From JALQXV01 sp964540445 (GTDB lineage: Bacteria; Patescibacteriota; Saccharimonadia; Saccharimonadales; 2-12-FULL-41-12): a DNA stretch of 14,719 bases. Within the stretch, counting starts at the first letter, position 1; each line of letters starts with the position of its first letter. The DNA lies in NCBI GenBank assembly GCA_964540445.1, contig CAZIMF010000020.1:1-14719 (forward strand), given 5' to 3'. The notes under the pieces were generated by a model. It worked only from the letters and a program-made list of their open reading frames with translations, did no database searches and was not told where the DNA came from. A program made the translations under genes and the position numbers. Below, one piece after another: positions 7,324 through 12,992 of this stretch.

Positions 7324-7938
7324 TTATTTTACTTGGATACTCTTAGCAAGTTGTTCGAAGCCAGCTTGGTAATCGTTGCTGCTTGGGTCGTGAATATACT
7401 CGACCTTAACTACACCTTTGCCTGTATTTATATAGTACGCGTTAATAGCTGTCTCTTTTTTGTAAGATGAATCTTTATTATATGCAGTTTCGGCTTTTAA
7501 GCTTTTCTTGCCATTAATGAACTCCGAGACACAGACATGCTTAGACACGTTCTGAACATTTTGCAGCTGATTACAGTCGGTGTTATTAGCCGGATCTACC
7601 GATATTTTAACCGGTGAACTAGGATTAGCGTCACAATTAACCCCGCTCGCGCCACTAGGAATAACAAAAACAGCCCCGGTAGCATTTGGGCACGTCGCTT
7701 CTTTCCAACCATCAGGCAAGGTATAGCTGACTAGTGACTTTACGTCGGAACTGCTATTAGAACCGGCAGAGCTTGGCGGCTGGGATGTGTTTTGAGAACT
7801 GGGGGTCTGATTAGTAGTTGGTTTCGGGTCATCAGATCGACCCAGTAGCCACCCAACTAATCCGGCAACTACGATTAAGGCTATGATTATCAGGCTCATC
7901 TTCTTCACGCGTACATACTTATGATCGTCTGGATTCAT
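7324..7938 (-). CDS. membrane-anchored secreted protein of unknown function
   Basis: The 204-residue product has a short cytoplasmic N-terminus, one hydrophobic anchor (about 14-33), and a low-complexity linker rich in Ser, Thr, Pro, Asn and Gln (about 35-64). An extracellular domain follows (about 66-204) with four cysteines (C83, C102, C122, C136) that could form two disulfides. The C-terminus (GVVKVEYIH to FEQLAKSIQVK) resembles the final strand and helix of small alpha/beta lipoprotein-like domains, but I cannot assign a family. The Shine-Dalgarno AAGGAG lies 6 nt before the ATG and is the best in the window. It is followed on the same strand by the GH3 gene, and both are surface-anchored. 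Confidence 0.75.
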   Translation of the reverse strand: MNPDDHKYVRVKKMSLIIIALIVVAGLVGWLLGRSDDPKPTTNQTPSSQNTSQPPSSAGSNSSSDVKSLVSYTLPDGWKEATCPNATGAVFVIPSGASGVNCDANPSSPVKISVDPANNTDCNQLQNVQNVSKHVCVSEFINGKKSLKAETAYNKDSSYKKETAINAYYINTGKGVVKVEYIHDPSSNDYQAGFEQLAKSIQVK

Positions 7939-8035
7939 GTCAGGCTCCTTAATTAGTAAGCTTTTAACTGTACCAGAATTGTAAGAATGGTTGCGTTAAC
8001 TATCTTACCGTCCAAAAGAAGTGACAAAGCGATTA

Positions 8036-8542
8036 CTAGTTTTTGATTTCGGTGGTGGAAAGGTCTGCTTTTAGCTCATCTACTTGACTTGCGGAGATAC
8101 TATTGCCCGAGATGTCTAGTAATGTAAGTTGGGTCATCGAACTTAATTCTCCGGGCAGGCTGGTCATTCGATTGTTGTTGGCGTGTATTTCGCGTAAATT
8201 TTTAAGCTGCACAAGCTCGGCTGGCAATGTCACGAGTCGATTGTTTTCAACATTTAAAACTTCCAGGTTGGCAAGCTTACTGATGGCTGCGGGTAAACTA
8301 GTTAATTGATTGTTTGAAACATTGAGTGTAGTAATATCAGTTCGATTAAGCGCAGACTCAGGCAATTCTGTCAGCTGCTGCCCGGTTAAATCAAGTGTCC
8401 CGCCCATTGCTGCCGGTAGTGGGGTGTCGGATGCGGTGCTTGTTTGCGCAGGTTTATTATCTGAGGTTTGTTTGCTTATTATATAGCCTGCACCAAGGGC
8501 AACCAGCGCGGCTATGACAATCAATATGATCTTTTTATTCAT
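8036..8542 (-). CDS. membrane-anchored leucine-rich-repeat protein
   Basis: This 168-residue protein has an N-terminal hydrophobic anchor or signal segment (about 4-22), a Ser/Thr/Pro linker (about 24-45) and then about five leucine-rich repeats of 23 residues (about 47-161). The pattern is L-x-x-L-x-V/I-x-x-N-x-L/M-x-S/T-L-P, for example ITTLNVSNNQLTSLP (70-84) and LEVLNVENNRLVTLP (93-107). Repeats of this type form a curved binding surface. The extracytoplasmic placement suggests adhesion or ligand recognition at the cell surface, possibly toward a host cell if the organism is an episymbiont (inference). AAGG lies 8 nt before the ATG. The upstream region holds a -10-like TAGAAT (8578-8583, minus strand) and the 18-bp palindrome at 8592. 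Confidence 0.8.
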   Translation of the reverse strand: MNKKIILIVIAALVALGAGYIISKQTSDNKPAQTSTASDTPLPAAMGGTLDLTGQQLTELPESALNRTDITTLNVSNNQLTSLPAAISKLANLEVLNVENNRLVTLPAELVQLKNLREIHANNNRMTSLPGELSSMTQLTLLDISGNSISASQVDELKADLSTTEIKN

Positions 8543-8591
8543 GTATCTATCCTTACACGCTGGATATTATTTACCAAATTCTACCCCTGTA

Positions 8592-8609
8592 GTAGTAAAC
8601 GTTTACTAC
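8592..8609. promoter_or_regulatory. perfect 18-bp palindrome, candidate operator
   Basis: GTAGTAAACGTTTACTAC equals its own reverse complement. The core GTAAACGTTTAC with a central CG resembles operators of LacI/GalR-family repressors, such as cre-type sites. It lies between the 202-residue gene stop and the LRR gene, just upstream of a -10-like TAGAAT on the minus strand, where a repressor would block RNA polymerase. No T-run follows it on either strand, so it is not an intrinsic terminator. No LacI-type regulator gene is in the window. Confidence 0.55.
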
Positions 8610-8615
8610 ACCTTT

Positions 8616-9224
8616 CTACTCTACGCTTTCTTCATATATCCAGATAAAATAAGCTGCTACCCAAACAATGTAAATAGTAGCGACGAGACCGGTAAAACCA
8701 GCTAGAAAATAAAGCCCATGACCAATATCAAAATTGGAAAATGCAAAAATACGAAGCAAATCCATCCAATAGGGGATGAGGATAAGGATGCTAATCGCAC
8801 TCAGTGCAGCAAAACTAGCAGCGGCCAGTATCTTTTCACTGAAGCGCGTAATCAGGAGCTTGGGTATCGACTTTTTTGGAGCATTAAGATCTGCGGCAAT
8901 TTCATTTTCAATTGATGTAATTATGTTTTTGATAGCAACACCGATAGAAAAGACGACGACGGCAGTAACTGCCCAAAAAAGAGCAGTCACGACGTCCTCC
9001 GCATTCGGCAAAGCGCTTATATCGTGCAAGATATTTAGAACATTGTCACTAATTGTTGTACCAGTTGTACCAACTGGCGTTCCCGAACCACTTTCGAATG
9101 ACTGGAGAATGATTTTACTAAACTCAACCAGGAAGATAATCAACGCTAAAACAACCGACGCCATAAGCTTAGTTTGGGTTAGCAAAAAGATCTGTCTAAT
9201 TTTTGAAACTAAACCGTTTTTCAT
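8616..9224 (-). CDS. four-helix integral membrane protein, unknown function
   Basis: The 202-residue product has about four hydrophobic segments (near 20-42, 80-103, 132-152 and 172-196), a Gly/Thr/Ser loop (45-59) between the first two, and a charged cytoplasmic-type loop (104-130). No catalytic motif is visible and I do not recognise the family. A candidate extended -10 (TGT-TAAACT, 9233-9241 on the minus strand) ends 8 nt before the ATG and no Shine-Dalgarno is seen, so it may be leaderless. It lies upstream of the LRR gene with 73 bp between them and is divergent from the exported protein at 9295. The clear membrane topology and absence of competing frames make it a real gene. Confidence 0.75.
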   Translation of the reverse strand: MKNGLVSKIRQIFLLTQTKLMASVVLALIIFLVEFSKIILQSFESGSGTPVGTTGTTISDNVLNILHDISALPNAEDVVTALFWAVTAVVVFSIGVAIKNIITSIENEIAADLNAPKKSIPKLLITRFSEKILAAASFAALSAISILILIPYWMDLLRIFAFSNFDIGHGLYFLAGFTGLVATIYIVWVAAYFIWIYEESVE

Positions 9225-9256
9225 TTACTTGTAGTTTAACAGACGTGACTGCTTAA

Positions 9257-9285
9257 TTGATTAGCATAAGAGTTTATAGTAAGAT
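9257..9285 (+). promoter_or_regulatory. promoter of the 176-residue exported protein gene
   Basis: TTGATT (9257-9262), a 17-nt spacer and TAAGAT (9280-9285) form a sigma-70-type pair. The ATG at 9295 follows the -10 by 9 nt, so its leader would be about 3 nt; the in-frame GTG at 9337 would have a leader of about 45 nt. Confidence 0.5.
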
Positions 9286-9294
9286 GCAGTCATC

Positions 9295-9825
9295 ATGAAA
9301 AAGTCAAAAAACACTAATAGTAGAGGAAAAGTTAACGTGAAAAAACTAGCCACCAAATCAAGATTTAAGATAGAACAATTAGCTCTCATTATGTCAGCCT
9401 TCTCCCTGATAGGCGTTGCGGTATTAGGGGTTTCAGAAGCAAGACATGGCCAAGGTGGAGGTACCGGAAATGGTCAGGCTGCATCAATTTTTGTCACGCC
9501 TGAATGTATCAGCGGTAAATGGGTAAACCATGGGTACGCTTTATTAAATAGCAGTGCTATAAGCGCGGTCGACTTTTATGAGTCTATCAATGATACCCAA
9601 ATCAGAAAGATTGTAGATGCAGCTCCACTAACTCTAAATAGTCCTTGGAGTTTTGATAGCGCCCCTGTTGCAGGCGTAAGTACACTTCGTATGTACATTC
9701 TTGTTCGCAATAACCAGAATCCTGCTCCCCTAGGTACGGTCATACCTGCTCCTAACGAAGCTGTCTACACTTCAAATGCAGTAGTGAACCCTTGCGCAGC
9801 CGATACGAGTGGCAAGTTTCGCTAA
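9295..9825 (+). CDS. exported protein of unknown function
   Basis: The 176-residue product has a long basic N-region (residues 1-25), a hydrophobic core (about 29-46) and then VSEARHGQGGGTGNGQ, so it looks like an exported protein with a signal peptide ending near residue 49. The mature part is beta-rich with two cysteines (C71, C167) that may pair, and has no C-terminal anchor. No family is recognised. The start is uncertain: the ATG at 9295 is nearly leaderless, while an in-frame GTG at 9337 has a good AGAGGA (9322-9327) 9 nt upstream and would give a 162-residue protein with a more ordinary signal peptide. The gene converges on the large secreted protein at 9857 with 31 bp between the stops. 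Confidence 0.7.
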   Translation: MKKSKNTNSRGKVNVKKLATKSRFKIEQLALIMSAFSLIGVAVLGVSEARHGQGGGTGNGQAASIFVTPECISGKWVNHGYALLNSSAISAVDFYESINDTQIRKIVDAAPLTLNSPWSFDSAPVAGVSTLRMYILVRNNQNPAPLGTVIPAPNEAVYTSNAVVNPCAADTSGKFR

Positions 9826-9856
9826 ATCACTTTTTAGGTTCGTTAAATAGACAGAC

Positions 9857-11197
9857 CTATAAGGTTACTGTAAGGTCGTTTATAGCTGCTTTGAGTTCGT
9901 TTGCAGCGGTTGGTGAGAGCCTGGATTGCCTGACTAGCTTATCGATATCATCCGACGCCTTGGTTAAGAATTTCTTAGCTTGGTTACTATCGCCTTTGGT
10001 GTAAAAATTTTGGGCCTGGGTAATCTGTTGCGATAAAGTTTGGGTACTGCCTACTGTTGAGTCTAGGCTGGCAATATAGCCGAGTATATAGGCAAAGGTC
10101 GGCGGGGTAACAATAACCGAAGCTGAAGCGCTTGCCGATCCTGCTGCTGACGTACATTCCAATTGATACGTTACGCTATGCGTTAATTTGACGAGCATCT
10201 GGGTTCCATTGAGGCTACTGACACTACCCGGGTTAAGTGTACAGCTTGTTGCATTTGCTGAACTCCAGCTTAGCGTTGCATTACTGCCATAAGCAACGGT
10301 AGCACTGGCACCGCCATTAATAGTGACCGCAGCAGTTGGAGCAGGAACCGTTACAATTGTGCTGCCAAACCAATCGTTAAAATAGCGCCAGAGATTGCGA
10401 TTTGTATAGGAACTGCATGCATCACCTATGCCATTTAAATTTGCCAATGAGGCTGCGTTAGGCTGGTATGGCGTGTAGTTATAAAGAGCGGCAGTAGCCT
10501 GATTTTGGATGAATACCGCACTGCTGCCGCATGCAGGGTTCGGGCTATACTGTATAGAGTTTGTGACCCCTGAACGAAAACTGAAAAGATTTGGGTTTTT
10601 AATGTAGTACTTAAATTGTCTTGCAGTACCGTATACCTGGTTAAAGAAACCCTGGTATTGGGGATCGCAGGCGGCTGTGTCAGGACAACCAAAACCAGTT
10701 GCGAAATTATATTGAATAGGCCATGGCCAATCATCTGTTATCAAACTTTGTTGGATTTGTAGCTCGACCAACAGCAATTGAGGGTTAATGCCACAAGCTT
10801 TTGCAACGTCATTTATTATTGCTGCCGCCGATTTTGTGCCAGCTGTATATTCACTGCAAAGACCTTCCTCTGCAGTTTTAGTAGGCGTAGCTTCTTGATA
10901 GTCTTTTAAGCAAGTGTACGGAGGAGGAAAACCTCTTGCGGCTCCATATTGCCCCCTCGTTTGCGTAGCATTAAATGGCTGGGTGCCATTTGTGTCACAG
11001 ACAGGAACTTTACTGCCTAGGAAGTCTTGGATTTGCGTTGTATTTATGGAATTGCTATTAAAAAATACGGCATCATCCATAATGCGGCCAGCCTGAAAGT
11101 CACTTCCAGATAAAGCCTGAGCTGAAGTATTGGGCAGTACTGTGCTCAAAATTAGAGCCGGTAAAAACGCAATAAGTAATAATTTCCCAAACTTCAT
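9857..11197 (-). CDS. large secreted protein with conserved N-terminal domain, Ig-like domain and FIMAH-like tail
   Basis: The exported protein has 446 residues from the ATG at 11195-11197. A signal peptide (about 1-28, ending SAQA) precedes a domain at about 32-278 that I know from Saccharibacteria and Actinobacteria surface proteins (DFQAGRIMDDAVFF, VPVCDTNG, CGINPQLLLVELQ, GCPDTAACDPQYQGFFNQVY). Its helical LLLVELQIQQSLIT region is reminiscent of lysozyme/glucosaminidase-type folds. An Ig-like domain follows (about 284-365, ATLSWSSANATSCTLNPGS). The C-terminal helical segment (about 385-446) resembles a FIMAH domain. Ten cysteines suggest disulfides. A GTG two codons upstream keeps the frame open but lies only 2 nt behind the TATAAT box, so I reject it. 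Cell-wall binding or hydrolysis is plausible but not shown. Confidence 0.8.
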   Translation of the reverse strand: MKFGKLLLIAFLPALILSTVLPNTSAQALSGSDFQAGRIMDDAVFFNSNSINTTQIQDFLGSKVPVCDTNGTQPFNATQTRGQYGAARGFPPPYTCLKDYQEATPTKTAEEGLCSEYTAGTKSAAAIINDVAKACGINPQLLLVELQIQQSLITDDWPWPIQYNFATGFGCPDTAACDPQYQGFFNQVYGTARQFKYYIKNPNLFSFRSGVTNSIQYSPNPACGSSAVFIQNQATAALYNYTPYQPNAASLANLNGIGDACSSYTNRNLWRYFNDWFGSTIVTVPAPTAAVTINGGASATVAYGSNATLSWSSANATSCTLNPGSVSSLNGTQMLVKLTHSVTYQLECTSAAGSASASASVIVTPPTFAYILGYIASLDSTVGSTQTLSQQITQAQNFYTKGDSNQAKKFLTKASDDIDKLVRQSRLSPTAANELKAAINDLTVTL

Positions 11198-11205
11198 ACC
11201 CACTC

Positions 11206-11214
11206 ATTATAGCA
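11206..11214 (-). promoter_or_regulatory. extended -10 promoter of the large secreted protein gene
   Basis: The minus-strand sequence TGCTATAAT is a consensus extended -10, ending 8 nt before the ATG at 11195-11197. It predicts a leaderless or 1-2 nt leader transcript and rules out the upstream in-frame GTG as the start. Confidence 0.65.
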
Positions 11215-11360
11215 AAAACGATAACCGGGCTCATTCAAGTCTTAAATCTTGGAGGTGCAGTTATAGAAAAAGTTAAACCCCCACGTTAAGCCCAATTTAT
11301 AGATATAAATCAGCAAATAAAAAATACTAGAACATAAGTTTTGGCAATCCTATTTCAAGT

Positions 11361-11394
11361 GGAGGGCCATCGTTCTCGTTATTACAACTGAGAT
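11361..11394 (-). repeat. imperfect 34-bp repeat, copy B
   Basis: This copy matches copy A at 11896-11928 in about 28 of 34 positions, in the same orientation. Read on the minus strand it spells S-C-N-N-E-N-D-G, against S-C-D-N-A-N-D-G in copy A; two of the substitutions are silent third-position changes, so it may be a remnant of a coding sequence. It lies just downstream of the 147-residue gene. Confidence 0.55.
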
Positions 11395-11411
11395 CCAAAG
11401 CAGTCTCTGAC

Positions 11412-11855
11412 CTACTCGAATTGAACGTCCATAACTTGAACTGTTCCTCCGTGCAAAACGAGTACTCGTAAATCGTCTGTTTCGGATAGCTCACGCGCAG
11501 CGACATCATATCCGAGTTCAGACAGGATTTCGGGGAAAGCCTCTTTTGCAGCCAAGCCTCTTGCAACAGGTATCTCACCCCTGTCTCTGTATTGCTGCCA
11601 ATCATGCCCAGACATTAATAAATCAGCTAATAATGCTCCATGTCCAGTCGGGTCATCAACATCAATTAATGTGATTACTGTATCCGCACCGCTTCTACCA
11701 AGCTCTCCAACTCTGCTTCTAAAGTGTCTCATTCGCTCAGAGTTTGCAATAAAGAATTTTGCGCAAGCATCTATCGAATCTTTTTGAGTATCAGATAGAG
11801 TATCAAGTTCAGGGCCTACAGGTGCGCCATCACGTCCAAATAAGTACTCTGTCAT
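11412..11855 (-). CDS. unknown 147-residue soluble protein
   Basis: The product begins MTEYLFGRDGAPVGPELDTL and is soluble, acidic and without a signal or membrane segment. A helical stretch at 20-50 is followed by TVITLIDVDDPTGHGALLADLL (59-80), which contains a D-x-D-D and a G-H-G, and by an alpha/beta tail ending VLVLHGGTVQVMDVQFE. I do not recognise the family. An extended -10 (TGG-TATTAT, 11862-11870 minus strand) ends 6 nt before the ATG, so it is predicted leaderless. The gene is bracketed by the two copies of the 34-bp imperfect repeat in an AT-rich stretch, which hints at a mobile or exchanged cassette. The clear promoter and the composition of the frame support a real gene. Confidence 0.65.
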   Translation of the reverse strand: MTEYLFGRDGAPVGPELDTLSDTQKDSIDACAKFFIANSERMRHFRSRVGELGRSGADTVITLIDVDDPTGHGALLADLLMSGHDWQQYRDRGEIPVARGLAAKEAFPEILSELGYDVAARELSETDDLRVLVLHGGTVQVMDVQFE

Positions 11856-11861
11856 GTAAAT

Positions 11862-11870
11862 ATAATACCA
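11862..11870 (-). promoter_or_regulatory. extended -10 promoter of the 147-residue protein gene
   Basis: The minus-strand sequence TGGTATTAT is an extended -10 ending 6 nt before the ATG, predicting a leaderless mRNA. No convincing -35 is visible. Confidence 0.5.
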
Positions 11871-11895
11871 TAAATTAGTATTATCTACAAATATT

Positions 11896-11928
11896 GGAGG
11901 CCGTCGTTCGCATTATCACAACTGAAAT
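11896..11928 (-). repeat. imperfect 34-bp repeat, copy A
   Basis: This is the partner of copy B at 11361-11394. It lies between the methyltransferase stop and the 147-residue gene promoter. On the minus strand the frame reads S-C-D-N-A-N-D-G-L-Q-Y-L followed by TAG, with no start codon upstream, so it is at most the remnant of a gene end. Confidence 0.55.
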
Positions 11929-11957
11929 AGATACAAATAAGCTTTTTGTTTTAAAAT

Positions 11958-12551
11958 TTAACTTTTCTTAGCAATGAATTTAAATGTATGCCAATGCTTG
12001 GGTCTGCCGTCCGCAATTTTCCCGTTAAATTCATTTTCTTCTAGTTTTATAATGTCCATATCTTTTAGCAATATGTTAACTGTATTTCTATCTACAAAAG
12101 TCATGGTCTCGTCAGACTTGTTCCACTGGTCGTTTACTCCGTAAAGTTCACCTACAAAGACCCCGTTTGTGTTAAGAGAACATTTTAGTCTGCGGATTAC
12201 ACCCTCAAAATATGTTTTGTCTATAAATGGTAACGACCGAGAAGAATTGATCAAGTCGTATTTACCAAATTGAAAAGTTTCAAAATCTGAATTGATAAAC
12301 TTAACCCTATCTGAATTCGGTAAATTATCTATGTAATCTTTTGCTTCTGGGTTGCCATCCACAGCAACCACGAATAGCCCGTTATTAAGTATGAAAGCCG
12401 TTTCGCTACCAGCTCCACAGCCAAAATCTAAAGCTTTATTTTGGTTATTACTAAGAAGCTTGATTGCTTCTTCTAGAAAGGGTGATGGCTGTCTCGATTT
12501 TGTCTGTTCATAGTAACCTTCAGGAGGAGCATATTTCTGGGAGTTTTTCAC
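11958..12551 (-). CDS. class I SAM-dependent methyltransferase
   Basis: The 197-residue product has the Rossmann-fold SAM site: motif I LDFGCGAGSET (41-51), the acidic end of strand 2 in VVAVDGNPEA (61-70, D65), an acidic motif near NSDFETF (87-93), and motif IV YDLINSSRSLPFI (98-110). It is closest in look to small TehB-like methyltransferases; the substrate cannot be told. It starts with GTG, 6 nt behind an extended -10 (TGT-TATGAT) and without a usable Shine-Dalgarno, so it is predicted leaderless. The promoter lies directly behind the tRNA-Lys terminator. The gene is more AT-rich than murD or folD, which suggests it may be acquired. Confidence 0.82.
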   Translation of the reverse strand: MKNSQKYAPPEGYYEQTKSRQPSPFLEEAIKLLSNNQNKALDFGCGAGSETAFILNNGLFVVAVDGNPEAKDYIDNLPNSDRVKFINSDFETFQFGKYDLINSSRSLPFIDKTYFEGVIRRLKCSLNTNGVFVGELYGVNDQWNKSDETMTFVDRNTVNILLKDMDIIKLEENEFNGKIADGRPKHWHTFKFIAKKS

Positions 12552-12557
12552 ATCCTA

Positions 12558-12566
12558 ATCATAACA
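12558..12566 (-). promoter_or_regulatory. extended -10 promoter of the methyltransferase gene
   Basis: The minus-strand sequence TGTTATGAT is an extended -10 ending 6 nt before the GTG start (12549-12551). It sits right after the T-rich tail of the tRNA-Lys terminator, so polymerase released there would end next to this promoter. Confidence 0.5.
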
Positions 12567-12595
12567 AATAAAAACTCCTCAAAACCAAGGAGTTT
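12567..12595 (-). terminator. intrinsic terminator of tRNA-Lys
   Basis: On the minus strand AAACTCC (12589-12595) pairs with GGAGTTT (12572-12578) across a 10-nt loop, followed by TTATTTG, giving a T-rich tail. It begins 14 nt after the encoded CCA of tRNA-Lys. Confidence 0.65.
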
Positions 12596-12609
12596 AAATG
12601 AATCTGAGC

Positions 12610-12686
12610 TGGAGGGCCAGGAGGGACTCGAACCCTCGACACCCTGCTTAAGAGGCAGGTGCTCTAACCAGCTGAGCTACTGGCCC
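12610..12686 (-). tRNA. tRNA-Lys (anticodon CUU), CCA encoded
   Basis: The cloverleaf is complete. The acceptor is GGGCCAG with CTGGCCC, the D arm GCTC...GAGC, the anticodon stem CCTGC/GCAGG with loop CTCTTAA (anticodon CTT, reading AAG), and the T arm GAGGG-TTCGAGT-CCCTC. CCA is encoded at 12610-12612. The discriminator base is U (complement of 12613), unusual for a lysine tRNA, where A or G is normal. Length is 74 nt plus CCA. A terminator follows downstream. Confidence 0.95.
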
Positions 12687-12751
12687 TTGTGTTAATAAAA
12701 CTTTTACTTCAGCTGACTAGAGCACACGTACCTATTTTGCAGTGAACTGCG

Positions 12752-12774
12752 CCAGCTGAGCTACTGGCCCTTGT
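12752..12774 (-). repeat. duplicated 5' fragment of tRNA-Lys
   Basis: A 23-bp exact copy of positions 12668-12690, covering 4 nt of tRNA-Lys leader plus the acceptor 5' strand and most of the D arm. It lies 84 bp upstream of the intact gene in the same orientation. The remaining tRNA parts (anticodon and T arms, 3' acceptor strand) are absent, so it is not a functional tRNA. The rest of 12692-12860 holds no gene that I can support. Confidence 0.8.
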
Positions 12775-12816
12775 TGGCCTGTAGCGTAACTGACAAATGA
12801 TAGCAGATTACCTCTG

Positions 12817-12845
12817 TTGTAGCAAGACGCGTAATCTGTTAAAGT
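12817..12845 (+). promoter_or_regulatory. promoter of tRNA-Arg
   Basis: TTGTAG (12817-12822), a 17-nt spacer and TAAAGT (12840-12845). The tRNA begins 15 nt after the -10, giving a short 5' leader for RNase P to remove. Confidence 0.5.
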
Positions 12846-12860
12846 ATCTACTTGTAGTAC

Positions 12861-12937
12861 GCACCCGTAGCTCAGCGGATTAGAGCATCTGTCTTCGGAA
12901 CAGAGGGTCGGCGGTTCGAATCCGTCCGGGTGTACCA
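12861..12937 (+). tRNA. tRNA-Arg (anticodon UCG), CCA encoded
   Basis: The cloverleaf has acceptor GCACCCG with CGGGTGT (a G-U pair at the end), D arm GCTC...GAGC, anticodon stem TCTGT/ACAGA with loop CTTCGGA (anticodon TCG, reading CGA) and T arm GGCGG-TTCGAAT-CCGTC. The discriminator is A, followed by encoded CCA (12935-12937). Length is 74 nt plus CCA. A promoter lies upstream and an intrinsic terminator begins 14 nt after the CCA. Confidence 0.95.
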
Positions 12938-12951
12938 AATTAGTACCTTAA

Positions 12952-12978
12952 AGAGACGTCGGAACCGGCGTCTCTTTT
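12952..12978 (+). terminator. intrinsic terminator of tRNA-Arg
   Basis: AGAGACG (12952-12958) pairs with CGTCTCT (12969-12975). The inner bases TCG/CGG extend the stem to 10 pairs (one wobble), with the tetraloop GAAC. TTTT follows at 12975-12978. The last T is also the first base of the extended -10 of the next gene. Confidence 0.85.
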
Positions 12979-12986
12979 GCTATAAT
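12978..12986 (+). promoter_or_regulatory. extended -10 promoter of the SET-domain gene
   Basis: TGCTATAAT is a consensus extended -10 ending 6 nt before the ATG at 12993. It begins on the last T of the tRNA-Arg terminator. The predicted mRNA is leaderless. Confidence 0.65.
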
Positions 12987-12992
12987 CACGTT

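Noticed and set aside
8776..9234. 152-codon plus-strand frame antisense to the four-helix membrane protein
   Set aside because: It is the mirror of a clear membrane protein, with no RBS or promoter; hydrophobic codons commonly create such antisense frames.
9792..10004. 70-codon plus-strand frame at the end of the exported protein gene
   Set aside because: It overlaps two supported genes, has no RBS and no recognisable features.
11327..11605. 92-codon minus-strand frame overlapping the 147-residue gene
   Set aside because: It mostly shadows the 147-residue gene in another frame and has no promoter or RBS; only its 3' end (the repeat) is of interest.
12732..12938. Minus-strand 68-codon frame starting MVHPDGFEPPTLCSEDRCSN
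   Set aside because: It is the antisense translation of tRNA-Arg and the tRNA-Lys fragment; DGFEPPTLCSEDRCSN-type peptides are a well-known spurious translation of tRNA genes.
12930..12992. Upstream start for the SET gene at 12930
   Set aside because: It begins inside tRNA-Arg and would read through the tRNA terminator and the promoter; the SET homology starts at the ATG at 12993.
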